From an uncultured Oleiphilus sp. (GTDB lineage Bacteria > Pseudomonadota > Gammaproteobacteria > Pseudomonadales > Oleiphilaceae): 64,000 bases of DNA. The translations under genes and the position numbers were made by a program. The stretch spans positions 1 to 64,000 of the forward strand of contig CAJWBE010000025.1 of the NCBI GenBank assembly GCA_913020045.1. The letters are read 5' to 3'. How positions within the stretch are numbered: position 1 is the stretch's first letter; every line of letters starts with the position of its first letter. Positions 57,124-64,000 of the stretch are shown piece after piece. Under the pieces are notes generated by a model. That model ran no database searches. It had not been told where the DNA came from and was given only the letters and a program-made list of their open reading frames with translations.

Positions 57124-57180
57124 CTTGTGAGAACAAGAAAAACATCCACCAGTTTACGCGGGAATAGCTCAGCTGGTAGA
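57124..57180 (+). repeat. direct repeat, copy 2 (leader plus 5' end of the intact tRNA-Gly)
   Basis: This is the partner of 56959-57015, with 55 of 57 bases identical. It suggests a former tandem tRNA-Gly array or a local duplication. Confidence 0.93.
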
Positions 57181-57233
57181 GCACAACCTTGCCAAGGTTG
57201 GGGTCGCGAGTTCGAATCTCGTTTCCCGCTCCA
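57158..57233 (+). tRNA. tRNA-Gly(GCC)
   Basis: A 76-base tRNA with acceptor stem GCGGGAA/TTCCCGC, D-arm AGCTCAGCTGGTAGAGC, and anticodon arm CAACCTTGCCAAGGTTG with anticodon GCC. The T-arm is GCGAGTTCGAATCTCG... with GTTCGAATC, and the discriminator T is followed by an encoded CCA. It lies downstream of pgsA. Confidence 0.97.
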
Positions 57234-57432
57234 TTTCATATCTCCTTATTACTTTTCTACGTCTATTCAAAATAGCTTTATTTCGAAGCATAATCGTATG
57301 CTATTGGGGCGGAGTTTTTTGTGTCTTGTAATCTATTCTTAGGTTTAATCACTGGTTGTTCAAAGGCTGGTAAATAATTTCAAATCTGTAAGTTATTCGA
57401 GGTTCCCGTATAACCGGGTTGGGGCTTTTCTT

Positions 57433-58218
57433 ATGAGTACAAAAATTAGTGCATTATATTATTATCCAGTTAAGTCGTTAGGCGGTATTCAGGCGAATTC
57501 TCTCGAAATAGACGACTTTGGTTTTAAGAATGATAGGCGCTTTATGTTGGTCGACGATAATAATAAATTTGTTTCGCAGCGTACAATGCCTGTGCTCAAT
57601 TTATTGCAATCATCCCTTATTAGCGATGTTCTAAGTATCTTCGGCGATGATTTTGGTCAGATTGATCTCGAACTAGATGCATTTGGTTCTAGTCAGAAAG
57701 TGATGGTTTGGTCGGATGAGGTCGACGCAGATTTACTGAGTAGCACGCATACGAGAGCGCTTTCTGAATATCTTGGGCAAAGTGTTAGGTTGGCTTATAT
57801 TCCTCAAGATAGTTTTAGGCAAGTAGATAGAGAATTTTTTGCACATGATCAGCGTGTCAGTTTTGCAGATGGTTATCCATTCCTGTTGACGAACGAGTCC
57901 TCATTGACGGATCTGAACAATAGGCTTGCCGAGCCAGTCACTATGGCGCGTTTTAGGCCGAATATAGTAGTTTCTGGCACATCTGCTTTCGAGGAGGATA
58001 AGTGGGTCGATTTCGAGCTTGGTGGGATCAATTTCAAGGCGGTGAAGCCATGCAGTCGTTGTGTAATGACTACGGTCGAAAACGGCGTGAGATCAAAAGA
58101 GCCGTTGCGCGAACTGTCTAAATACAGAAGGAATGATTTTGGTATTTGTTTTGGGCAAAATTTAGTGCATTTAGGTAAAGGTAAGTTGAGTACGGGGGAT
58201 AAGTTAAGGCTCTTGTAG
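57433..58218 (+). CDS. MOSC domain protein, YcbX-like
   Basis: A 261-aa protein with an N-terminal MOSC beta-barrel (ISALYYYPVKSLGG, DRRFMLVDDNNKFVSQR) and a core MOSC domain with the molybdopterin cysteine region FKAVKPCSRCVMTTV. YcbX-type proteins reduce N-hydroxylated compounds with a molybdenum cofactor. It lacks the C-terminal 2Fe-2S ferredoxin domain of E. coli YcbX, so a separate electron donor is needed. An open, rather AT-rich interval separates it from the tRNA. Confidence 0.85.
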   Translation: MSTKISALYYYPVKSLGGIQANSLEIDDFGFKNDRRFMLVDDNNKFVSQRTMPVLNLLQSSLISDVLSIFGDDFGQIDLELDAFGSSQKVMVWSDEVDADLLSSTHTRALSEYLGQSVRLAYIPQDSFRQVDREFFAHDQRVSFADGYPFLLTNESSLTDLNNRLAEPVTMARFRPNIVVSGTSAFEEDKWVDFELGGINFKAVKPCSRCVMTTVENGVRSKEPLRELSKYRRNDFGICFGQNLVHLGKGKLSTGDKLRLL

Positions 58219-58223
58219 CTGTG

Positions 58224-58802
58224 TTAAAATAATTCTATTTCATCACCGCTGCCGTCGTCTTCATCTGCTTTTTCTGTAAAATGGTGCTGATAGATGGCCA
58301 ATGCTTCTTCCACTGTTGCTCCGTCCATAATATGTTGGAACATAATGCGTTCTTCTTCCATTGTATAGTTGGACATAATGTCATGTTGAAGCTTAGACCA
58401 GCAACTCGGGTTGAAAAGCTGTTGAGGGTCGCTCACTAGTTCGCTGAGCCAGCCGAGGTCTCTCTTAACGTGGTCAAGTCGCTGGGTTAGTCTGTCATAG
58501 AATTGGAACGCAATAATCGCGTTCATAATTTGCTTATGAATATCGGCAGCGCTTAGCTTCATTGATTGTAGTTCAGATGTGTCTTCGTTCCCTTCTTTGG
58601 CAGGGCTTTCATCAATTACTTCTTTCAGTTGGTTCGCTATAAACGTAAATGATTCAGTGAGTTCAGTGATGGATTTTTCACCGTCAGACATTGTGCATTC
58701 AACTTGAGACACGGCTAGAGTGAGCATGTTGATCGTTTCTTTTACCTGGCTCCAATCTAAATCAGGGCGCTCGGAACTAGAAGATGCGGCTCTTTGTGAC
58801 AA
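58224..58802 (-). CDS. CheZ-like helical protein (putative phosphatase)
   Basis: A 192-aa all-helical protein. The central segment AFQFYDRLTQRLDHV has the D-x3-Q spacing that supplies the catalytic pair in CheZ (D143/Q147 in E. coli). The protein ends with a flexible acidic tail closing in GDEIELF, similar to the CheY-binding tail of CheZ. These parallels are my reading; the gene could equally be an unrelated helical protein. It stands alone without chemotaxis genes, tail-to-tail with the MOSC gene. Confidence 0.5.
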   Translation of the reverse strand: MSQRAASSSSERPDLDWSQVKETINMLTLAVSQVECTMSDGEKSITELTESFTFIANQLKEVIDESPAKEGNEDTSELQSMKLSAADIHKQIMNAIIAFQFYDRLTQRLDHVKRDLGWLSELVSDPQQLFNPSCWSKLQHDIMSNYTMEEERIMFQHIMDGATVEEALAIYQHHFTEKADEDDGSGDEIELF

Positions 58803-58956
58803 TGTCCTTCTCCAATTGGCTTAATAAAACTGTGGTTGCAAGGCAAAGTTATGCATAATGGCAGCCCGCTGATGTATAGCACACTAAAAAGCATAGTTGA
58901 TTTATGCCAGTTAGCGAGTCAATTTCTACAAATAAATTAGGTCAATTAGAGCGTAT

Positions 58957-60873
58957 ATGAGTATTGTTCGATTCGAAAATGTATCACTGGCTTATGGTCA
59001 TCGGCCGCTATTAGATGAAGTTTCTATATCGATAGAACCAAAGCAGAAAATATGCCTCCTTGGAAAGAATGGTGAGGGTAAATCGTCCTTAATGAGCCTG
59101 CTAATTGGGGCATCAGAGCCCGATTCTGGGTCAATTATATTTGAGAAAGGTCTAAAAGTTGGTGCTTTGCCTCAAAGCCTGCCAGATGCGGACGATAGAT
59201 CGGTGTTTGATGTTGTTGCTGACGGGTTAGCAGAAGTAGGCGCTGTTCTAGCGGAATACCATTCTTTGGTTGAAGTTTCATCTAGCGAGGCTTCAGACCT
59301 GAAAAGGTTACAGGACCTTCAAGAAAAAATTGAATCGCTAGATGGCTGGACATTTCAAACCAAGATATCAAACATGCTTAAACGATTTGGTCTAGATGAG
59401 AATCAGCAAATGAAATCGTTGTCAGGGGGGTGGCGTCGTCGAGTCTTACTAGCTAAGTCGTTGATTGACGACCCAGATCTTTTGCTTCTTGATGAGCCGA
59501 CCAATCATTTAGATATTGAGACTATCAAATGGCTTGAGCAGCGTTTGAGCGAATACCAGGGAGCTTTACTGTTTGTTAGCCACGATCGCGCGTTTATCAA
59601 GGCGTTGGCCTCAAATATAATTGAGTTGGACCGTGGGAATATCGCATCCTTTAATGGCTCCTATAGTGACTATTTAATCGAAAAGCAAAAAATGCTTGAG
59701 GATGAAGCGACTCAAGAAAAACTGTTTGATAAACGACTGTCCGAAGAAGAAGTATGGATACGGCAGGGTATCAAGGCGCGACGTACAAGAAATGAGGGGC
59801 GAGTTCGAGCACTTAAAGCCTTGCGAGAGACACGGAAGAATCGAATTAGTCGACAAGACAAGGTGGAGATCAAAATTGAAGAGGCCGAAAAATCTGGAAA
59901 GTTAGTTGTTGAGGCTCAGGAAATCTCTCATGAATTCTCTGGTGGGCGAAGAATCATTGATGAACTGAACTTGACTGTAATGCGTGGAGACCGGATTGGC
60001 TTGATTGGTGCGAATGGTGCCGGAAAAACTACTTTGCTCCGAATATTACTTGGCCAGCTTAACCCTACTTCAGGTGTGCTGAAATTAGGTAGTAAGTTAG
60101 AAATTGCCTATTTTGATCAGTTAAGAGGTGGTCTGGACTTTGAAGGTACTGTTTTTGATAATGTTGCGAATGGTCACGACTTTGTCGAAGTAAATGGCAA
60201 GCCTCGGCATGTCATGAGCTATCTAAACGACTTTCTGTTCACGGCAGAAAGAGCACGATCTCCTATCAAGGCGTTATCTGGTGGTGAAACAAATCGTTTG
60301 TTGTTGGCGAAACTTTTCTCAAAACCGGCAAATGTCATTGTGATGGATGAGCCAACAAATGACCTTGATGTTGATACATTAGAGTTGCTAGAAGAAAAAC
60401 TATGCAGCTTTACCGGAACGTTGCTTCTGACTAGTCACGATCGAGATTTCATTGATCAGGTAGTAACTAGTACTCTCGTCTTCGAAGGGCAGGGCGTGGT
60501 TTCAGAGTATGTTGGTGGTTATCAAGACTGGGTTCGTCAGACTGGAGGGGTGATGGCTAGTGAAGCTGGCCAGTCTGGGGTAGTAAGTTCGCCTGAGCTT
60601 GTTAATAGTAAAGATAAAGAAATTGTTGATACGTCAAATAAGGTTAAGCCCAAAAAGATGAGCTACAAGCTCAAGCTTGAACTAGATCAGCTTCCCAAGA
60701 AAATTGATCAGCTCGAAAAAGAAATAGAATGTCTTTCGGCAGAGATTGCATCACCCGGGTTTTATCAAGGCTCTCATGAAGAGGTGGGTTCGGTTACCAG
60801 TCGCCTGGCGTCGGCAGAAGGAGAGCTGTCTCGCGCCCTTGAGCGTTGGATGGAGTTGGAAGATGATGTCTAG
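58957..60873 (+). CDS. uup: ABC-F ATPase Uup
   Basis: A 638-aa soluble ATPase with two ABC domains. Walker A motifs are GKNGEGKSS (about residue 36) and GANGAGKTT. ABC signatures are LSGGWRRR and LSGGETNR, and Walker B regions are LLLDEPTNHLD and IVMDEPTNDLD. The inter-domain arm and a C-terminal coiled coil (LPKKIDQLEKEIECL) that binds branched DNA or ribosome identify Uup rather than EttA or YheS. ABC-F proteins act on ribosomes. It is followed by a small membrane-anchored gene. Confidence 0.92.
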   Translation: MSIVRFENVSLAYGHRPLLDEVSISIEPKQKICLLGKNGEGKSSLMSLLIGASEPDSGSIIFEKGLKVGALPQSLPDADDRSVFDVVADGLAEVGAVLAEYHSLVEVSSSEASDLKRLQDLQEKIESLDGWTFQTKISNMLKRFGLDENQQMKSLSGGWRRRVLLAKSLIDDPDLLLLDEPTNHLDIETIKWLEQRLSEYQGALLFVSHDRAFIKALASNIIELDRGNIASFNGSYSDYLIEKQKMLEDEATQEKLFDKRLSEEEVWIRQGIKARRTRNEGRVRALKALRETRKNRISRQDKVEIKIEEAEKSGKLVVEAQEISHEFSGGRRIIDELNLTVMRGDRIGLIGANGAGKTTLLRILLGQLNPTSGVLKLGSKLEIAYFDQLRGGLDFEGTVFDNVANGHDFVEVNGKPRHVMSYLNDFLFTAERARSPIKALSGGETNRLLLAKLFSKPANVIVMDEPTNDLDVDTLELLEEKLCSFTGTLLLTSHDRDFIDQVVTSTLVFEGQGVVSEYVGGYQDWVRQTGGVMASEAGQSGVVSSPELVNSKDKEIVDTSNKVKPKKMSYKLKLELDQLPKKIDQLEKEIECLSAEIASPGFYQGSHEEVGSVTSRLASAEGELSRALERWMELEDDV

Positions 60874-60897
60874 GTCGTCAAGTGAAAGGAGGGAGAT

Positions 60898-61386
60898 ATG
60901 GGGCTCTGGATAGCGATTTTCATAACCGTTGCGTTATTGGGGTCGGTGATGTGGGTTATGCCTTCTCCTAGAGAAAGAGCGCTTACTGAGATACGGAATA
61001 GCGCGTTAGAAAAAGGACTTAGAGTAAGATTGGTTGATCAAAAGTTAGCAAGTTCTTTGTTCTACTGGTTAGATAACTATCGTGGTTATGTATTGTATGA
61101 AAAGAGGTTGCCTGCCAATATAAAATTTAAACGACATAAGGCTCAGGTTACCCGGCTTTCTGAAGATCTCAGTGCTCATGAGTTAGACGGGGTAGATGAG
61201 ACAAAAAAAGCGTTTGAACGCCTGGGCCTTTTGGCATCACTTCCTGATTCAGCTGAAGCGCTGGTCATGTCTTCATCTGGCATTTCGTTGCTATGGAAAG
61301 AGGAAAGAGATGTCGCTGACGTGCTGGGGGTTGATGAGTGCTTATCTCGATGTCTAGAAGAGCGAACGTTGTGGGAAGATGGGTAA
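60898..61386 (+). CDS. small membrane-anchored hypothetical protein
   Basis: A 162-aa protein with one N-terminal membrane helix (residues 2-22, LWIAIFITVALLGSVMWVM) and a soluble domain. PSPRERALTEIRNSALEKGL resembles the opening of small membrane proteins encoded beside uup in pseudomonads. Function is unknown. It starts 25 bases after uup with AAAGGAGGG upstream, so it is cotranscribed. Confidence 0.65.
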   Translation: MGLWIAIFITVALLGSVMWVMPSPRERALTEIRNSALEKGLRVRLVDQKLASSLFYWLDNYRGYVLYEKRLPANIKFKRHKAQVTRLSEDLSAHELDGVDETKKAFERLGLLASLPDSAEALVMSSSGISLLWKEERDVADVLGVDECLSRCLEERTLWEDG

Positions 61387-61405
61387 GGCAGATTGTGTAT
61401 CTGCC
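61387..61405 (+). terminator. weak hairpin after the uup operon
   Basis: A perfect 7-bp stem GGCAGAT/ATCTGCC with a 5-nt loop begins directly after the stop codon. No U-run follows, so it is at best a weak terminator. Confidence 0.35.
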
Positions 61406-61423
61406 TGATGTCTCGTTCGGCTG

Positions 61424-62254
61424 CTAAATAGCAGAAATCGCAAGATCAATATCACTTATTATCTTTTTCGAATAAAGATTAACGATAAAGTTGACGCGAT
61501 TTTCGTTGTAGTTGATATAGGAGGATTCAATGAAGTCCCATTTGGTTATTGCGGAATCTAATAGTTTAAGGGCATTTTTGTTGCCTTTTACCAGAGTAGA
61601 TAGTTCTTCCAATTGAGTCCCAAACTCTTTTGCCAGTGTATCAATTGTAATTTCCGTTTCGCTATCTCCATCGGCGTATACTTGGCTGACAGTAGAGGTG
61701 GTTCGTGCAGAGTACTTTGTCATCATTAATGCTAATTTTGTTGCCGCTTTACGGCTTAACTCTCTAGTGCTGTCTGGTTTTACGCTACTTGTTGCCAAGA
61801 GTACTTCGTATAAAGATGACAGAGATGCATTAAGACGAATATTTCCTACAGCCATGTCGCCAGCTAATCGCAGGTCAGGGTAGCCAGTCTTCTCAACTTC
61901 CTTAATATTTTGCTTCAGTACTTTGTGGTAGCTTTTCCAAGCTCCGGATACTTCTTCATAGGCCGTCGCCTCGTTATCTTGGTCTATTTCGTTTTCGATC
62001 GAACTTATTAAAGTATCGAGCTTTTCAATAGAATCATTAATTGCTGTGAGGTCTTTTTGTGCGCCTTGATTAGCACTAAAGTTGTAAAAGCCGTTAACCG
62101 AATAATAAGAGTTAACTTGCGCCTGAAAGACTTGTTCTAAGGGAGAGTCCGCAGAGCCCTCTTCGGCGTGTAGATTAGCACTCATGCTTAAGGTGAGGGC
62201 GAGTGTTCCAGTTGTCGTGAGTAAACGACGGAAAAGCTTGCTTGTGGCGGACAT
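61424..62254 (-). CDS. exported helical protein of unknown function
   Basis: A 276-aa protein with a signal peptide (TTGTLALTLSMSANLHA-E) and a mature part that is mostly helical (LTAINDSIEKLDTLISSIENEI, ELSTLVKGNKNALKLLDSAI). No cysteine or known motif was seen in the mature part. It lies between uup and fadB, where pseudomonads also have small exported proteins. A periplasmic location is expected. Confidence 0.6.
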   Translation of the reverse strand: MSATSKLFRRLLTTTGTLALTLSMSANLHAEEGSADSPLEQVFQAQVNSYYSVNGFYNFSANQGAQKDLTAINDSIEKLDTLISSIENEIDQDNEATAYEEVSGAWKSYHKVLKQNIKEVEKTGYPDLRLAGDMAVGNIRLNASLSSLYEVLLATSSVKPDSTRELSRKAATKLALMMTKYSARTTSTVSQVYADGDSETEITIDTLAKEFGTQLEELSTLVKGNKNALKLLDSAITKWDFIESSYINYNENRVNFIVNLYSKKIISDIDLAISAI

Positions 62255-62733
62255 TCATTGGCTCCATGTTATTTTGGTTTGGCGTATTAATTTCAGTGTA
62301 GTATTTAATCCCTAACATACAAGCGTTTGGCTAGGCTTGTCGCTCCAGGTTTTTTTGTTCCGGAATATTGGCCCTATTTTGGCTATTTTTCAGCTGTATT
62401 TTGATGAAGAGGTTGATAAAATTGCATGTGAGGCGTGATTAATATGACCTAAAGTCATTTGTGAAAAATATTTTTGTTTTTCGCTTCGCCTTTTAAATAA
62501 ATGATTATAAATCAAATGTATAGGTCGATATTAGCACTTCATGGCAAAATGTTTTTTGTTTAAAAATGTCAATAATAATTGACAAATGAGCAAAAGTTTT
62601 CCAATGTTCGCACCTCGCAATTCAAACGAGCGTATGAATTTCGGAAAATCCCGTTGTTTTATTAGTGGGCAAAAAAAACTTTGCCGGTGTCGTTTTTAAC
62701 ATTGGCACGGACAATTAACTTGGAGAACAGTTG
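62255..62733. other. 479-base regulatory region upstream of fadB
   Basis: No gene is visible. The region is AT-rich and holds three dyads: ATGAC/GTCAT at 62444-62458, TGTCAA/TTGACA at 62567-62584, and the PsrA-like site at 62620-62639. The second dyad contains a perfect -35 TTGACA, but no good -10 follows. Confidence 0.6.
62620..62639. promoter_or_regulatory. PsrA-like operator upstream of fadB
   Basis: A 9-bp inverted repeat with one mismatch, ATTCAAACG-AG-CGTATGAAT. Its core CAAAC-N4-GTATG fits the PsrA motif (G/C)AAAC-N2-4-GTTT(G/C) with one change. PsrA represses fadBA in Pseudomonas and is released by fatty acids. Confidence 0.5.
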
Positions 62734-64000
62734 ATGATTTACGCAGGTAAAGCCATCACGGTTAAAGAAATCGAAGGTGGCATTGCACAACTTAACTTCG
62801 ATTTGGAAGGCGAGTCAGTTAATAAATTTAACAGACTCACTCTTGAAGAGCTGGGTGCAGCAGCTGAGAGCCTAAAAAATGCCGATGGTATTAAAGGTTT
62901 GGTTGTAACTAGTTCAAAGGATTGCTTCATCGTTGGAGCTGATATCACAGAATTCACTGAATTATTTGCCGGTTCTGAAGAAGAACTGATCGCAGGTAAT
63001 GTCGAGGTGAATGGTATCTTCAGCGCAATCGAAGACTTACCATTTCCGTCAGTAACCGCAATTAACGGTATAGCGTTGGGCGGTGGTTTTGAAATGTGTC
63101 TTTCTACTGACTACCGAGTCATGTCTGAAAAAGCAAAAGTTGGATTGCCAGAAGTTAAGCTAGGCATCTTCCCAGGTTTTGGCGGTACAGTACGTTTGCC
63201 ACGGTTGATTGGTGCCGATAATGCCATTGAGTGGATATGTGGTAGTAAGGAATACCGTCCGGCCGATGCGCTTAAATTTGGCGCGGTAGACGTTGTTGTT
63301 CCAGCGGATAAATTACTCGAAGCGTCAATCGCACTCGTTAAAGAAGCGATTGCCGGAAAAGTCGATTACAAAGGTCGACGTGAAGAAAAAACTAGCAAGC
63401 TAAACTTGAACCCGATGGAAAGTATGATGACTTTCGAAACGGCAAAGGGTTTTGTAGCTGGCCAAGCGGGCCCGAATTATCCAGCGCCTGTAGAAGCAAT
63501 CAAGGCAATGCAGAAGCACTCTGGTATGGCTCGTGACAAAGCGATTCAGGTAGAGGCTAAAGGGTTTGCTAAGATGGCGAAAACTTCAGTGTCAGCCTCT
63601 TTGATTGGTCTTTTCTTGAATGACCAAGCTTTAAAAGCTAAAGCTAAAGCCCTAGAGCCTAAGGCGACAAAGGTTGAACTAGCAGCTGTTTTGGGTGCGG
63701 GTATTATGGGTGGCGGTATTGCATACCAGTCTGCTCTTAAAGGCACGCCAATTATCATGAAAGATATCGCACAAGCGGGCATCGATCTTGGTTTAAATGA
63801 AGCGACTAAGTTATTAACCAAGCGCGTTTCAAAAGGCAAAATGAAGCCTGAGAAAATGGCTGGTGTATTAAACGCGATTAAGCCAGCTCTAAGTTATGGT
63901 GATTTTGGCGATGTTGACTTAGTGGTTGAAGCTGTTGTCGAAAACCCAAAAGTGAAAGATATTGTTTTATGTGAAGTAGAAGGGCTGGTATCTGACGACA
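62734..64000 (+). CDS. fadB: fatty oxidation complex alpha subunit, 3'-truncated by the window edge
   Basis: A multifunctional beta-oxidation enzyme: enoyl-CoA hydratase, isomerase and 3-hydroxyacyl-CoA dehydrogenase. The first 422 codons are present. The crotonase domain has [19 protein letters not shown] and [14 protein letters not shown] with both catalytic glutamates. The NAD-binding motif of the dehydrogenase begins at [13 protein letters not shown] (near residue 320), and the frame is open to base 64000. TGGAG precedes the ATG. fadA is expected next. Confidence 0.95.
   Translation, partial: MIYAGKAITVKEIEGGIAQLNFDLEGESVNKFNRLTLEELGAAAESLKNADGIKGLVVTSSKDCFIVGADITEFTELFAGSEEELIAGNVEVNGIFSAIEDLPFPSVTAINGIALGGGFEMCLSTDYRVMSEKAKVGLPEVKLGIFPGFGGTVRLPRLIGADNAIEWICGSKEYRPADALKFGAVDVVVPADKLLEASIALVKEAIAGKVDYKGRREEKTSKLNLNPMESMMTFETAKGFVAGQAGPNYPAPVEAIKAMQKHSGMARDKAIQVEAKGFAKMAKTSVSASLIGLFLNDQALKAKAKALEPKATKVELAAVLGAGIMGGGIAYQSALKGTPIIMKDIAQAGIDLGLNEATKLLTKRVSKGKMKPEKMAGVLNAIKPALSYGDFGDVDLVVEAVVENPKVKDIVLCEVEGLVSDD

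Noticed and set aside
56931-57239. 102-codon minus-strand frame with a repeated 18-residue segment
   Set aside because: The internal repeat is simply the duplicated tRNA-Gly 5' region read as protein; the frame runs through the intact tRNA gene.

Overview
The window is a chromosomal segment of a Gram-negative, most likely marine, gammaproteobacterium. Gene content and order point to the Pseudomonadales/Oceanospirillales side of the class. Examples are gacA-uvrC-pgsA-tRNA-Gly, lexA-sulA with a DUF6586-type neighbour, uup followed by a small membrane-anchored protein and then fadB, and rsgA / HDOD protein / rhodanese / psd / PilZ-like protein / FimX-like protein. Base composition looks moderate and fairly even. 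No insertion sequence, prophage, integrase or CRISPR array was seen. The first gene (ugd) and the last (fadB) run off the window.

Layout. 1-8.0 kb is the right end of an exopolysaccharide locus of the exosortase/PEP-CTERM type: ugd, cysC, the TPR lipoprotein PrsT, and on the other strand the PrsR/PrsK regulators. A gene-free stretch with nested hairpins follows (8.0-8.4 kb). 8.4-18.7 kb holds a YiiX-like cysteine hydrolase, a phasin with a TetR regulator, an HD hydrolase, a PP2C/STAS partner-switching pair, gpsA-DUF4389-sixA, a class V aminotransferase, a radical SAM protein and DUF1285. 18.7-34.9 kb holds a FimX-like c-di-GMP effector with a PilZ-like partner, the EF-P beta-lysylation genes (epmB, efp, epmA), psd, a rhodanese, an HDOD protein, rsgA, orn, a crotonase, mpl, ubiX and a DUF815 ATPase.

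34.9-40.4 kb is the most unusual block. A PmrAB/QseBC-type two-component pair is divergent from an overlapping operon encoding a TlpA-like thioredoxin, a tiny DUF4266 lipoprotein with a Gly/Cys-rich tail, a DUF3570 outer-membrane barrel with a 21-codon GAT (poly-Asp) run, and an ApbE flavin transferase. Two PmrA-box-like direct repeats, one on each strand, lie between the two transcription units. I read this as a little-described, two-component-controlled flavinylation and thiol system of the cell envelope.

40.4-51.8 kb holds a solute-binding protein, cysK, a Yellow/MRJP-like propeller, htpG with a heat-shock promoter, a glycosyltransferase, a diguanylate cyclase next to a receiver-CheC fusion, two small hypothetical genes, and lexA-sulA behind tandem SOS boxes. 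51.8-57.4 kb holds an outer-membrane barrel, a small STAS-like protein, gacA-uvrC-pgsA and an intact tRNA-Gly(GCC) preceded by a broken tRNA copy full of hairpins. 57.4-64 kb holds a MOSC protein, a CheZ-like protein, uup, two proteins of unknown function and the start of fadB behind a PsrA-like operator.

Signal transduction is dense: PrsK/PrsR, the PmrA-like pair, GacA, the PP2C/STAS pair, FimX-like, diguanylate cyclase, receiver-CheC, HDOD and CheZ-like proteins. No flagellar or chemotaxis operon is present, and the motAB genes expected next to rsgA are missing.
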